Source: Sinorhizobium kostiense (GTDB lineage Bacteria > Pseudomonadota > Alphaproteobacteria > Rhizobiales > Rhizobiaceae). From it: a DNA stretch of 64,000 bases. The notes beneath the pieces were generated by a model. That model ran no database searches, was not told where the DNA came from, and worked only from the letters and a program-made list of their open reading frames with translations. Both the position numbers and the translations under genes were made by a program. Position 1 is the first letter of the stretch, and every line of letters begins with the position of its first letter. The stretch lies in NCBI RefSeq assembly GCF_017874595.1, contig NZ_JAGILA010000001.1, forward strand, positions 930,001-994,000. The letters are read 5' to 3'. Of this stretch, positions 38,388-47,500 are shown piece by piece.

Positions 38388-39725
38388 TCATGCCTTGACG
38401 ATGTGGCCTGCCGCAAGGCCAAGGCGGGCAAATACGTTACGGGTGTCAACGATCAGGGGTGCCCAGCGCGCGAGCGCCGCATAGTCGACGGCATCATGGT
38501 CCGTCGCGATCAAGACGGCGTCAAAATCCCGCACGCTCTCCTCGTCGAAGGCAATCGACCGACGACCTTTGAGGTTCTGATGCTCGCGGGTCGAGGGAAT
38601 CTCCTCGACATGCGGATCGTAGAAACCGGCCTTGCCCCCGCGCTCCTCGATGAGCTCGATCAGCCTGAGCGACGGGCTCTCGCGAATGTCCGGGACGTTC
38701 TTCTTGTAGGCGAGGCCGATGATCAGCACCTTCGAGCGGCTGAGCGCCTTTCCCTGCCGGCTGTCGAGCGTTTCTGCGAGGCGACCGACGACGTGACGGG
38801 GCATCGCCGAGTTGATCTCGCCGGCGAGCTCGATGAAACGGGTCGGCAGTTCATATTCTCGTGATTTCCAGGTGAGGTAGAACGGATCGATCGGGATGCA
38901 GTGCCCGCCGAGTCCGGGACCCGGATAGAAGGGCATGTAACCGAACGGCTTCGTCTTGGCGGCTTCGATCACTTCCCAGATGTCGATGCCCATCGCTTCG
39001 TAGACGACCTTGAGTTCGTTGACGAGCGCGATGTTGACGGCCCGGAAGATATTTTCGGTGAGTTTCACCGCCTCGGCCGTCGCATTGGAAGAGACCGGAA
39101 CGACGGTCGAGACCACCGCGCCGTAGAAGCGTTCCATCAGCGTTGCGGCGAGGGGGCCGTCGCCGGCTACCACCTTGGGGATGTTGTCGGTCTGAAAGGT
39201 CCGGTTGCCCGGATCCTCGCGTTCCGGCGAGAAGCCGAGGAAGAAATCCGTGCCGGATTTAAGACCCGTATCCTCCAGGATCGAGCGCACGATGCCGTCG
39301 GTCGTTCCAGGATAGGTGGTCGATTCAAGCACGACGAGCTGTCCAGGCCGCAAGCCCTCGGCGATCGAGCGCGACGTCTTTTCCACGAACGAAAGGTCCG
39401 GGTCGCGGTGTTTGTTGAGCGGCGTCGGAACGCAGATGACGATCACGTCGCAGGAGGCGAGCTTCGCGAAATCGGTGGTCGAGCGGAACCGTCCGGCGGA
39501 CGCCTCCCGGCCAAGAGCCTCATGCGACACCGCTTCGATATAGGAACGGCCGCTGTCGAGAGCGACGATCTTTGCGGGGTCGATGTCAAAGCCGGTCACT
39601 GGAAAGCCGGCACGCGCGATCGCAATCGCGAGCGGCAGGCCGACATAGCCGAGCCCGATGACGCCGACCTGGGCCGTGCGCGCTGAGATCGATTGGAGGA
39701 GCCGGTCGTGATGTGGGGAGGTCAA
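38388..39725 (-). CDS. UDP-sugar 6-dehydrogenase (WbpA/WbpO/TviB type)
   Basis: About 445 residues when started at TTG 39725, which has ggaag 7 bp upstream. An ATG at 39842 would add 39 residues without family character. The NAD-binding motif is VGVIGLGYVGLPLAIAIARA. The catalytic cysteine is in PGPGLGGHCIPIDPFYLTWK, and the C-terminal UDP-binding domain has IIGLAYKKNVPDIRESPSL. The family oxidises UDP-GlcNAc, UDP-GalNAc or UDP-glucose to the uronic acid for surface polysaccharides. The exact sugar cannot be read from the sequence. It is monocistronic here and convergent with the DUF3095 gene. Confidence 0.88.
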   Translation of the reverse strand: MTSPHHDRLLQSISARTAQVGVIGLGYVGLPLAIAIARAGFPVTGFDIDPAKIVALDSGRSYIEAVSHEALGREASAGRFRSTTDFAKLASCDVIVICVPTPLNKHRDPDLSFVEKTSRSIAEGLRPGQLVVLESTTYPGTTDGIVRSILEDTGLKSGTDFFLGFSPEREDPGNRTFQTDNIPKVVAGDGPLAATLMERFYGAVVSTVVPVSSNATAEAVKLTENIFRAVNIALVNELKVVYEAMGIDIWEVIEAAKTKPFGYMPFYPGPGLGGHCIPIDPFYLTWKSREYELPTRFIELAGEINSAMPRHVVGRLAETLDSRQGKALSRSKVLIIGLAYKKNVPDIRESPSLRLIELIEERGGKAGFYDPHVEEIPSTREHQNLKGRRSIAFDEESVRDFDAVLIATDHDAVDYAALARWAPLIVDTRNVFARLGLAAGHIVKA

Positions 39726-39842
39726 GATTCGCTTCCAGATATTGAGGCGGCCTTTTGTGAGCCGCCGTTTCGGTTCCGATTTGTTGGCGGTAACGCCGCC
39801 GCAAGTCAAGCATCGGCCTGAAACTGCGGACAACCCTAGCAA

Positions 39843-40193
39843 TTACAGGGTGTTAAACGAGCCATCGTTCCGTGTAACATTTTGACGGCGACAAAATTTG
39901 CGGGCGTCTCTGGAAATTCAGTTCGGCGGTGAATATCTGCACCGCAGCTTCTGGCGACCGAGCACGGACCGACACAGCCGGCAGAAGCTTTTCATTTCGA
40001 CGGCGCAACCTCCATGCTGCTCCGGGCGGGGCGAGTGCTCGTCACTCGTCTGCGGGAACAGCGGGCATAGCCGATATACGGCGCGGCGGCTCTTATCAGA
40101 CGCGCCGCTCTAGCACTTTGAATTGCTGCATGTCCTGTCCTTGGATCGAGGTCGACTTTAGGAGACATGCAGCAGCGATGATGAGGATACGCA
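39843..40193. other. Intergenic region with a palindromic repeat
   Basis: About 350 bp between divergent genes. The right half is a repeat element (see 40124-40174). The left half is AT-richer (ccctagcaattacagggtgttaaacgagcc...) and probably holds the sugar-dehydrogenase promoter. No gene seen. Confidence 0.4.
40124..40174. repeat. Rhizobial intergenic hairpin repeat (tgctgcatgtc type)
   Basis: Arms tgctgcatgtc (40124-40134) and gacatgcagca (40164-40174) pair perfectly over 11 bp around an imperfectly paired centre. The upstream flank (tcttatcagacgcg...tagcactttgaat) matches what I remember of a widely dispersed Sinorhizobium intergenic element. It ends 19 bp before the cyclase start, so it would form in that gene's leader RNA. 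Confidence 0.6.
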
Positions 40194-41543
40194 ATGAGCC
40201 CGACCAATGGCACTGTTTCCGAGATCCTCCTGGACAAGGTCGCGGACTGGCTCATGCGCACCTCGCTCAGCGACGAGTCGCTGGAGACGATCGTACGCGG
40301 TTTCTGTGAGCGTCTGGCGGCGGCGGGGCTGCCGCTCATGCGAGTCCACTTGTCCTTCTCTATGCTGCACCCGCTCTACGACGCCCTCGGGTTCACGTGG
40401 TGGCGGGGCCGGGGTATGGAAGTGAGCGGCTTGCGCCATGAGGATTTGGCGCGCAATCCGGACCGCTTCCTGCGCAGCCCCTACTATTATCTGCTGAGCA
40501 ACAATCTCGACCACGTGCGCCGTCGCATCGATCCGGCTCAACCGTCGGAATTTCCGATTTTCGACGAACTGAAGGATCAGGGGGCGACCGACTATATCGC
40601 CTTCATGCAGCCGCTCGGGGCCGAATCCGAACATGGCATGGTTGGTTCCTGGACGACCGATCGCCACGGAGGCTTCACGGACGATGTGATCGCCGCACTG
40701 CTCAGGCTGCAGAACCACTTGGCGGTCGCGGCAAAGGTCGCGGTGCTCGGCAAGCTCGCCGACAACATGCTGACGACCTATCTCGGCGCCAATGCCGGAC
40801 GGCGCGTCATGAGCGGCCAAGTCCGGCGCGGCGACGGCGAAACGGTTCGCGCGGCCCTGGTGATGGCGGACATGCGCGACTCTACCATGCTGGCGGAGAA
40901 GGAAGGGCGTCAGGCCTACATCGAGACACTCAACGGATTTTTCGATGCGATTGCCACGCCGTTCAACCGAAATGGCGGGCAGATCCTGAGCTTCATCGGC
41001 GACGGCTTCATTGCCGTCTATCCTTGCGGACGGCACAAGGAGCCTTCGGAGCTGGCGAGCCGCGAGGCTTTTGCCGCGGTCGGGACGGCGAGCGCCCGCA
41101 TGGCCGCTCTCAATGCCGAGCGCGGGAAACAGGGCCGCGAACCGATCGGCTACGGCATCGGCCTGCATGTGGGCAACGTCATGTTCGGCAATGTCGGCCT
41201 TCGCGACCGCCTGACCTTCTCAGTCTTCGGCTCGGCGGTGAACGAGGTGCAGCGGCTTCAGAGCCTTACGAGGAAATACGGTCACAGCGTCGTCGCGAGC
41301 GAAGCTTTCGTGAACTATTGCGGTGGCGATTGGCTTGCTCTCGGCGAGGAGACGTTGCGCGGCGTGCGGCAGAAATTCACCGTGCTTCACCCACGCGATG
41401 CCACCCTTGCTGCGATCGCGGAGGAGCGCGCTGAGGATGCGATGGAGGATGGACTTTCCGAAGCGGAGCATGTCATGCTGCTTTATCGCAACAAGAAACA
41501 ACTGCCCGGCCCGCGCGGCCTGATCGATAAGATGCTTCAATGA
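40194..41543 (+). CDS. Class III adenylate/guanylate cyclase-like protein with unusual specificity residues
   Basis: 449 residues. An N-terminal region of about 210 residues (LSDESLETIVRGFCERLAAA; MHPLYDALGFTWWRGRG-like) is the sensor-like domain common in one rhizobial cyclase group. The cyclase domain has both metal aspartates (LVMADMRDSTMLAEK and SFIGDGFIAVYPC) and the Asn/Arg pair (GSAVNEVQRLQ). At the purine-selecting positions, however, a serine replaces the usual lysine (QILSFIGDG) and another serine lies at the second position (TFSVFGS). It may therefore use another nucleotide or be weak. Its stop overlaps the start of the polysaccharide-lyase gene (ATGA). Confidence 0.85.
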   Translation: MSPTNGTVSEILLDKVADWLMRTSLSDESLETIVRGFCERLAAAGLPLMRVHLSFSMLHPLYDALGFTWWRGRGMEVSGLRHEDLARNPDRFLRSPYYYLLSNNLDHVRRRIDPAQPSEFPIFDELKDQGATDYIAFMQPLGAESEHGMVGSWTTDRHGGFTDDVIAALLRLQNHLAVAAKVAVLGKLADNMLTTYLGANAGRRVMSGQVRRGDGETVRAALVMADMRDSTMLAEKEGRQAYIETLNGFFDAIATPFNRNGGQILSFIGDGFIAVYPCGRHKEPSELASREAFAAVGTASARMAALNAERGKQGREPIGYGIGLHVGNVMFGNVGLRDRLTFSVFGSAVNEVQRLQSLTRKYGHSVVASEAFVNYCGGDWLALGEETLRGVRQKFTVLHPRDATLAAIAEERAEDAMEDGLSEAEHVMLLYRNKKQLPGPRGLIDKMLQ

Positions 41544-42517
41544 GAGGTTCGATGTTTCGCATAGCTTTGGTCGCTGCCATTGTCGTTCTGTCAGGCGTTG
41601 CGGGCGCCCAATCGTCGGAGCCGCAGGCGTCGCCGCAGCGCAAGCTCGTCGACGGCTTCGAAGGCCGGGACTTCGCCCCCGAAGGCGGGCTCTACTACCG
41701 CGAGAATTTCGAGCAGAGCGCCGGCACCTACGAGTTCCAGAGCCTGGTGAAGAGGACCGGCACTGGGGGACTGAAGCTCAGTGTCGTCCCTCATTGTCCG
41801 AACCTGAACGACGGTTGCAGCGAACGGGCGGAAATCTGGGAGAAGACGGAACTGCGCGTCCCCTATGATCAGGGCGTGTGGTACGGCTTTGCGGTCAATT
41901 TCGACGACCCCGTGCCGAACGGCGATCACCGCTACCTCATCGCTCAATGGAAGCGTGAGATCATCCCCGGCGCCGAAGGCGATTTCAGCCCGTTCCTCGC
42001 GCTGCGCATGGAACTCGGCAAGCTCTTTGCAACCGTCGAGACCAATTATCTGCCGCCGGTGTCGACAGGCCGCGAGAATGTCGCGGCGCGCTGCGGGCCA
42101 GGCGAGGTTCCCGTCTGGCTGCGGCCGGACGTCAATCAGATGCGCATTCTGGCCGCAACCGACGGCAACTGGAAAGCGGAGGACGGCAGCCTATTCAATT
42201 CCTGTACGAACGCGGTAACAATCACCGACCATGGCAATCCGCTGCCCGATCCGAAATCCGGCTGGATCGACTTTGTCGTTTACACCAAGCCCGGCCCTGA
42301 CGGCACGGGACACATCGAACTCTATGCCAACGGTAAGCCGATCGTGACCGTGAAGGGCCATATCGGCCACGCCGACGAGGGTCTCGGTAAGAACCAGTAT
42401 TTCAAGTTCGGTCCGTATCGCGCCGCGGATACCACGCAGTGGACGCTTTATTACGACGACTTCCGCCGTTCGCCACATTGTGCCGACGTCCTGACCGGCG
42501 GCGTTTGCCCGTTCTAA
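41540..42517 (+). CDS. Secreted polysaccharide lyase-like protein (heparin lyase I-type fold)
   Basis: 325 residues with a signal peptide (MFRIALVAAIVVLSGVAGAQ; start at 41540 overlapping the cyclase stop, or at 41552). The mature protein has the jelly-roll polysaccharide lyase pattern: CSERAEIWEKTELRVPYDQG, VWYGFAVNFDDPVPNGD, RYLIAQWKREI, and GWIDFVVYTKPGPDGTGHIE near the end. Expected to cleave a uronic-acid-containing polysaccharide in the periplasm or outside the cell. The sugar dehydrogenase at 38388 makes uronic-acid precursors, but the lyase's substrate is unknown. Translational coupling to a cyclase is unusual. Confidence 0.8.
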   Translation: MRGSMFRIALVAAIVVLSGVAGAQSSEPQASPQRKLVDGFEGRDFAPEGGLYYRENFEQSAGTYEFQSLVKRTGTGGLKLSVVPHCPNLNDGCSERAEIWEKTELRVPYDQGVWYGFAVNFDDPVPNGDHRYLIAQWKREIIPGAEGDFSPFLALRMELGKLFATVETNYLPPVSTGRENVAARCGPGEVPVWLRPDVNQMRILAATDGNWKAEDGSLFNSCTNAVTITDHGNPLPDPKSGWIDFVVYTKPGPDGTGHIELYANGKPIVTVKGHIGHADEGLGKNQYFKFGPYRAADTTQWTLYYDDFRRSPHCADVLTGGVCPF

Positions 42518-42653
42518 ATCAGCGGCAAGACTTCTCCTCTCCGTTGACACATTTGCCGGGTCTGCTGGACAGCCAGTTGAAGCTAGGCTACTGTTTTTGC
42601 TGCAGCGGGCAATGCTTCTGTCGGACGCGTGAAGTCGCTGTAACACTTGGCGT

Positions 42654-42691
42654 TGCTTGCATAATTTTCAACTAAGAAAATTATGCAAGCA
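42654..42691. promoter_or_regulatory. 16-bp-stem inverted repeat upstream of the peptide importer
   Basis: tgcttgcataattttc (42654-42669) and gaaaattatgcaagca (42676-42691) are perfect inverted copies around aactaa. It is very AT-rich against a GC-rich background and ends 24 bp before the ATPase start. Length and symmetry suggest an operator for a dimeric or tetrameric regulator (GntR- or RpiR-like), or a strong leader hairpin. No regulator gene is adjacent. Confidence 0.65.
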
Positions 42692-42715
42692 GGGGCATGA
42701 GGAAAGCATGTTGCA

Positions 42716-44602
42716 ATGACTTCGGGAGCGGACCTGCTGCGGGTTGAGGGTCTGCGGATCACATTCTCCGTGCTTGGCGGCGACGTAAATGCCGTCCGGG
42801 GAGCAAGCTTCAGGATTTTGCCGGGAAAGGTGACCGCCCTCGTCGGTGAGTCCGGCTCGGGAAAGTCGGCGATAAGCCAGGCAATCATGGGCATCCTGCC
42901 GACCGTGGCGAAGGTCAGCGGGCGGGTCCTGTTCAACGACCCGAAGGCGGCTGGACCGGTCGAGCTATTGGCGCTGGAGCCTGACGGGCGCGAGATCCAC
43001 GAGATTCGCGGAGCCCGGATCAGCAAGATTTTCCAGGAACCCATGACCTCGCTGTCACCGCTCCACACGATCGGGAACCAAATTTCCGAGGTGTTGCAAA
43101 TTCATACCGAGGCGGATGGAGCCGAGCGGCGACAAAGGACCGAGCAGCTCCTCGGCTATGTCGGCTTTGGCGACCCGAAGCGGGCCTATGACATGTACCC
43201 GTTCGAGCTCTCCGGCGGCATGCGGCAGCGGGCGATGATCGCAATGGCGCTGATCTGTCGTCCGGCGCTGTTGATTGCCGACGAGCCGACGACGGCGCTC
43301 GACGTCACGGTCCAGGCGCAGATCCTGCAACTCCTGCGTGAGCTCCAGGCAAAGATGAACATGGCGATGCTGCTGATCACGCATGATCTCGGGGTCGTGG
43401 CCAACATGGCCGATGAGGTCGTGGTCATCTATCACGGCGAAGTCGTCGAGGCCGGGCCGGTGGATGCGATCTTCCGCAACCCGCAACATCCTTACCTCAA
43501 GGGACTGATGGCCGCGGTGCCGCATTTCGACATGAAGCCCGGCGAACGCCTGAAGGCGCTTCGAGAGGTGCCGGTCAAGGCCGGAACGCTGATCGGAGGG
43601 GAGGCGAAGCGGGCGTCGGGGCCGGATATCCTGGTGTCCGTCCGTAACCTGTCGAAGACCTTCACCACGCGCAGTTCCGGCTGGTTCGGCGGCGATGAGG
43701 AGTCCCGCCATCGCGCCATCGACCATGTCAGTTTCGACATCCGCCGCGGCGAGTGCCTGGGGCTCGTCGGCGAAAGCGGCTGCGGCAAGACGACGGTAAG
43801 CAAGATCCTGATGCGGGCGGTGACGCCCGACAGCGGATCGATAACCTTCGACGAGGGCGAAGGGCCCGTCGACGTGCTGAAGCTCGACGGCGCGGAATTG
43901 AAAGCGTTGCGCTCGAAGATCCAGATGGTCTTCCAGGACCCGGTATCTTCGCTGTCTCCGCGGATGACGGTCAAGAACATCCTGAGCGAACCGCTCGAGA
44001 TCCATGGGCGGGGAACGCCGCTGTCGCGGGTTGAAACCGTCCGTTCCCTGTTGCAGGCGGTCGGCCTCGATCAGCGGTTCATCAACCGTTATCCCCACAG
44101 CTTCTCCGGCGGGCAGAGGCAGCGTATCGGCATTGCTCGCGCGCTCGCGCTGTTGCCGCAGCTGCTGATCTGCGACGAACCCGTTTCGGCCCTTGACGTT
44201 TCGGTGCAGGCGCAGATCCTCAATCTCCTCAAGGATCTGCAGAAGGAGCTCGGTCTGACGATGCTCTTCATCTCACACAATCTCGCCGTGGTCGACTACA
44301 TGGCGGACCGGATCGCCGTCATGTGCGCGGGCAGGATCGTGGAGCTGGCGCCGCGCGAAGTGCTGATGCGGGATCCGGTCCATCCCTATACGAAATCGCT
44401 GCTTGCCGCCGTGCCCTATCCCGATCTCGATCGCAAGCTGGATTTCGATTCGCTCCAGAGGAGCGGGGGGTCGGATCAGCGGCAATGGGGAGCACAGTTC
44501 TCCGATGGCGGCGAGAAGGATGCGCTGTCTCCCGCCCATCTCGGTGGCGGCCACTATGTGCTCGCCCGCAAATCGGTGGATGCCAGGGAGCTACGGTCGT
44601 GA
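42716..44602 (+). CDS. Peptide/opine-type ABC importer, fused double ATP-binding protein
   Basis: 628 residues with two complete nucleotide-binding domains, equivalent to DppD and DppF in one chain. First: Walker A GESGSGKS near 44, signature LSGGMRQR, Walker B LLIADEPTTALD. Second: Walker A GESGCGKT near 349, signature FSGGQRQR, Walker B LLICDEPVSALD, with the family's EPLEIHGRGTPLSR-like helical segment. Unusually for such operons the ATPase is the first gene, followed by binding protein and two permeases. The next gene's GTG overlaps its stop. Confidence 0.92.
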   Translation: MTSGADLLRVEGLRITFSVLGGDVNAVRGASFRILPGKVTALVGESGSGKSAISQAIMGILPTVAKVSGRVLFNDPKAAGPVELLALEPDGREIHEIRGARISKIFQEPMTSLSPLHTIGNQISEVLQIHTEADGAERRQRTEQLLGYVGFGDPKRAYDMYPFELSGGMRQRAMIAMALICRPALLIADEPTTALDVTVQAQILQLLRELQAKMNMAMLLITHDLGVVANMADEVVVIYHGEVVEAGPVDAIFRNPQHPYLKGLMAAVPHFDMKPGERLKALREVPVKAGTLIGGEAKRASGPDILVSVRNLSKTFTTRSSGWFGGDEESRHRAIDHVSFDIRRGECLGLVGESGCGKTTVSKILMRAVTPDSGSITFDEGEGPVDVLKLDGAELKALRSKIQMVFQDPVSSLSPRMTVKNILSEPLEIHGRGTPLSRVETVRSLLQAVGLDQRFINRYPHSFSGGQRQRIGIARALALLPQLLICDEPVSALDVSVQAQILNLLKDLQKELGLTMLFISHNLAVVDYMADRIAVMCAGRIVELAPREVLMRDPVHPYTKSLLAAVPYPDLDRKLDFDSLQRSGGSDQRQWGAQFSDGGEKDALSPAHLGGGHYVLARKSVDARELRS

Positions 44603-46500
44603 TCACCCGAAGAACCGCGCTTGCGATGCTCGCCTCGACCGCGCTGCCGAGGACGCTGCTCGGCGCCGCGCGCGAAAATGATGCCCTCGCGCCTGCCGTT
44701 GCCGAAGGCAAGCTGCCGCCGCTCGCCGAGCGGCTGCCGAAAACGCCGCGGGTAATCAACGTCGCGGCGATGGGACGGGAACCTGGCCGGCATGGCGGCA
44801 GGATCCGCATGCTGATCGGCAGCGCGAAGGATATTCGCCTGATGACCATTTATGGCTATGCCCGTTTGGTCGGTTATGACGAGCATCTCAAGCTTCATCC
44901 CGATGTTCTTGAAAGCTATGAGGTGGTGGAGGATCGCATCTTCACCTTCCGCCTGCGCGAAGGCCACAAGTGGTCGGATGGCACGCCGCTGACGGCGGAG
45001 GACTTTCGCTACTGCTGGGAGGATGTCCTCCTCAACGAGGACCTGTCGCCGGCGGGCCTACCGACGGCGATGGTCATCGACGGCGAGGCGGCGAAGTTCG
45101 AGGTCCTCGACGAGCGTACCGTGCGCTACTCATGGTCGGTGCCCAATCCGGACTTCCTGCAGAAACTCGCGGCGCCGCAGCCATTGGTCATTGCCATGCC
45201 GGCTGCTTACCTCAAGCAGTTTCACGAGAAGTACCAGGACGAGGAAAAGCTGAAGGAAATCCTCGAGGCGGAGCGGCTGAACAAGTGGAGCAAGGTCCAC
45301 ATGCGTATGGCGCGCTCCTACCGGCCGGAAAATCCGGATTTGCCGACGCTCGATCCCTGGCGCAATACCACACCGCTCCCGGCCGAACAATTCGTCTTCG
45401 AGCGCAATCCCTATTTCCACCGGGTGGACGAAAACGGCCTGCAACTGCCCTATATCGACCGCTTCGTGCTGAGCGTCAGCTCGTCCGCCCTCATTCCGGC
45501 CAAGGCCGGCACGGGCGAGAGCGACCTGCAGGCGGCCGGCATCGACTTCGTCGACTACACCTATCTCAAGGACGCGGAGAAACGCTATCCGGTCGAGGTC
45601 AAGCTTTGGAAGAAGATCCAAGGCTCGCGCCTTGCGCTGCTTCCGAACCTCAACTGCGCCGATCCGGTTTGGCGGCCGCTGCTCAGGGACGTGCGCGTCC
45701 GCAGAGCCCTGTCGCTGGCGATCGACAGGCACGAAATCAACATGGCTATGTTCTACGGCCTGGCGAACGAGAGTGCCGATACGGTCCTGCCGGAGAGCCC
45801 ACTCTACGAGCCCAGGTTTGCCAATGCCTGGATCGCCCACGACCCGGATCGGGCCAATGCGCTGCTCGACGAAGTAGGTCTCCTTGTGCGGGACAGCGAC
45901 GGCATCCGCATACTGCCCGATGGCCGCAGGGCGCAGATCGTGGTGGAAACGCCCGGCGAAGGCACGCTCGATACGGATGTGCTGCAACTCATCGCCGATT
46001 ACTGGCAGAAGATCGGCATATCGCTCTTCATCCGCACCTCCCAGCGCGATACCTTCCGCAGCCGCGCCGTCGGTGGCGAGATCATCATGTCGATGTGGTT
46101 CGGGATCGACAACGGCGTGCCGACCGCGGACATGAATCCGGGTCAGCTCGCCCCGACCGCGGATGACCAGTTGCAATGGCCGGTCTGGGGCCTGAACTAT
46201 ATTTCCCATGGCGAAATGGGTGTGGCGCCCGAATTGCCGCCGGTGGTCGAGCTGCTTAAGCGGCTCAAGCGCTGGAGGCTTTCCTCGGACGCAGCCGAGC
46301 GGGAGGAAGTCTGGAAGGAGATGTTGTCCATCTACACGGACCAGGTTTTCTCGATAGGCCTCGTCAACGGCTCGCTACAGCCGATTCTCGTCACCAAGAA
46401 GCTGCGCAACTTCCCGGAGGAGGGGCTGTACGGCTTCGATCCGACGAGCTACTTCGGCGTCTACAAGACCGATACGTTCTGGCTGGACGAGGGCAACTGA
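44599..46500 (+). CDS. Peptide-type ABC importer, periplasmic binding protein (family 5)
   Basis: 633 residues from GTG 44599. The N-terminus (ITRRTALAMLASTALPRTLL) is a twin-arginine-type signal. The body is a family-5 (DppA/OppA-like) binding protein: SYEVVEDRIFTFRLREGHKW, SDGTPLTAEDFRYCWEDVLL, then DVRVRRALSLAIDRHEINMA. It belongs to the longer rhizobial group related to YejA-type proteins. Ligand unknown: oligopeptide, opine or sugar-like compounds are possible. It ends 1 bp before the first permease start. Confidence 0.88.
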   Translation: MITRRTALAMLASTALPRTLLGAARENDALAPAVAEGKLPPLAERLPKTPRVINVAAMGREPGRHGGRIRMLIGSAKDIRLMTIYGYARLVGYDEHLKLHPDVLESYEVVEDRIFTFRLREGHKWSDGTPLTAEDFRYCWEDVLLNEDLSPAGLPTAMVIDGEAAKFEVLDERTVRYSWSVPNPDFLQKLAAPQPLVIAMPAAYLKQFHEKYQDEEKLKEILEAERLNKWSKVHMRMARSYRPENPDLPTLDPWRNTTPLPAEQFVFERNPYFHRVDENGLQLPYIDRFVLSVSSSALIPAKAGTGESDLQAAGIDFVDYTYLKDAEKRYPVEVKLWKKIQGSRLALLPNLNCADPVWRPLLRDVRVRRALSLAIDRHEINMAMFYGLANESADTVLPESPLYEPRFANAWIAHDPDRANALLDEVGLLVRDSDGIRILPDGRRAQIVVETPGEGTLDTDVLQLIADYWQKIGISLFIRTSQRDTFRSRAVGGEIIMSMWFGIDNGVPTADMNPGQLAPTADDQLQWPVWGLNYISHGEMGVAPELPPVVELLKRLKRWRLSSDAAEREEVWKEMLSIYTDQVFSIGLVNGSLQPILVTKKLRNFPEEGLYGFDPTSYFGVYKTDTFWLDEGN

Positions 46501-46501
46501 C

Positions 46502-47500
46502 ATGCTTCGCTACATCCTCTGGCGTATCGCTGTCATGGTGCCAACCCTCATCATCATTTCCGCGCTCGTTTTTACCATCATTGAGCTGCCGCCGGGCGAC
46601 TATTTCGAAAGCTACATTGCCGAGCTCCGCGCCCAGGGGGAGGGCGTCGACATGGAGCAGATCGAGGCGCTGCGCAAGGAGTACGGCTTCGACCAGCCGG
46701 CGGTGCTGCGCTACGTCTACTGGGTCGGCGGCATGCTGCAGGGCGACTTCGGCTATTCCTTCGAATACCAGCTGCCGGTGAGCGAGGTCGTTGGCGACCG
46801 GCTGTGGCTGACAATTCTCGTCTCCTTCTTCACGATCGCCTTCACCTGGATCATCGCCTTCCCGATCGGCATCTATGCTGCCACGCATCAATATAGCTGG
46901 GGCGATTACGGCCTTTCGCTGGTCGGCCTCATCGGCATCGCGGTTCCGAACTTCATGCTGGCGCTGATCCTTATGTATTTCGCCAATATCTGGTTCGGCA
47001 CCTCGATCGGCCACCTGATGGATCAGAAGTATCTCTCCGAGCCGATGAGCTGGGAGAAGGCGAAGTCGATTCTCGAACACATCTGGATACCGGTCGTCAT
47101 CATCGGTGCGGCAGGGACCGCCGGCATGATCCGGCGCTTGCGCGCCAACCTGCTCGACGAGCTTCAGAAGCAATATGTCGTGACCGCGAGGGCCAAGGGC
47201 CTCCCGCCGACAAAGACGCTGCTTAAATATCCGCTGCGCATGGCGCTCAACTTCTTCATCTCCGATATCGGCTCGATCCTGCCGGCGATCATCTCCGGCG
47301 CCGAGATCACGGCGATCGTGCTCTCGCTCGAAACCACCGGGCCGATGCTGATAAAGGCCTTGCAAAGCCAGGACATGTACCTCGCCGGATCGTTTCTGAT
47401 GTTCCTGGCATTCCTCACCGTCATCGGCGTCCTGATTTCGGACCTGGCACTCGCCATCCTGGACCCGCGAATCCGCTTGCAAGGCAGGAGCACCAAGTGA
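46502..47500 (+). CDS. Peptide-type ABC importer, permease 1 (DppB/OppB-like)
   Basis: 332 residues with the DppB-type start (MLRYILWRIAVMVPTLIIIS) and six membrane segments. The family helix MEQIEALRKEYGFDQPAVLR and the coupling loop YVVTARAKGLPPTKTLLKYP are present. It overlaps the second permease by 4 bp (GTGA). Confidence 0.92.
   Translation: MLRYILWRIAVMVPTLIIISALVFTIIELPPGDYFESYIAELRAQGEGVDMEQIEALRKEYGFDQPAVLRYVYWVGGMLQGDFGYSFEYQLPVSEVVGDRLWLTILVSFFTIAFTWIIAFPIGIYAATHQYSWGDYGLSLVGLIGIAVPNFMLALILMYFANIWFGTSIGHLMDQKYLSEPMSWEKAKSILEHIWIPVVIIGAAGTAGMIRRLRANLLDELQKQYVVTARAKGLPPTKTLLKYPLRMALNFFISDIGSILPAIISGAEITAIVLSLETTGPMLIKALQSQDMYLAGSFLMFLAFLTVIGVLISDLALAILDPRIRLQGRSTK

Noticed and set aside
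39726..39842. ATG start for the UDP-sugar dehydrogenase
   Set aside because: It would add 39 residues without family similarity; a TTG at 39725 with a good ribosome-binding site gives the normal N-terminus. Not fully excluded.
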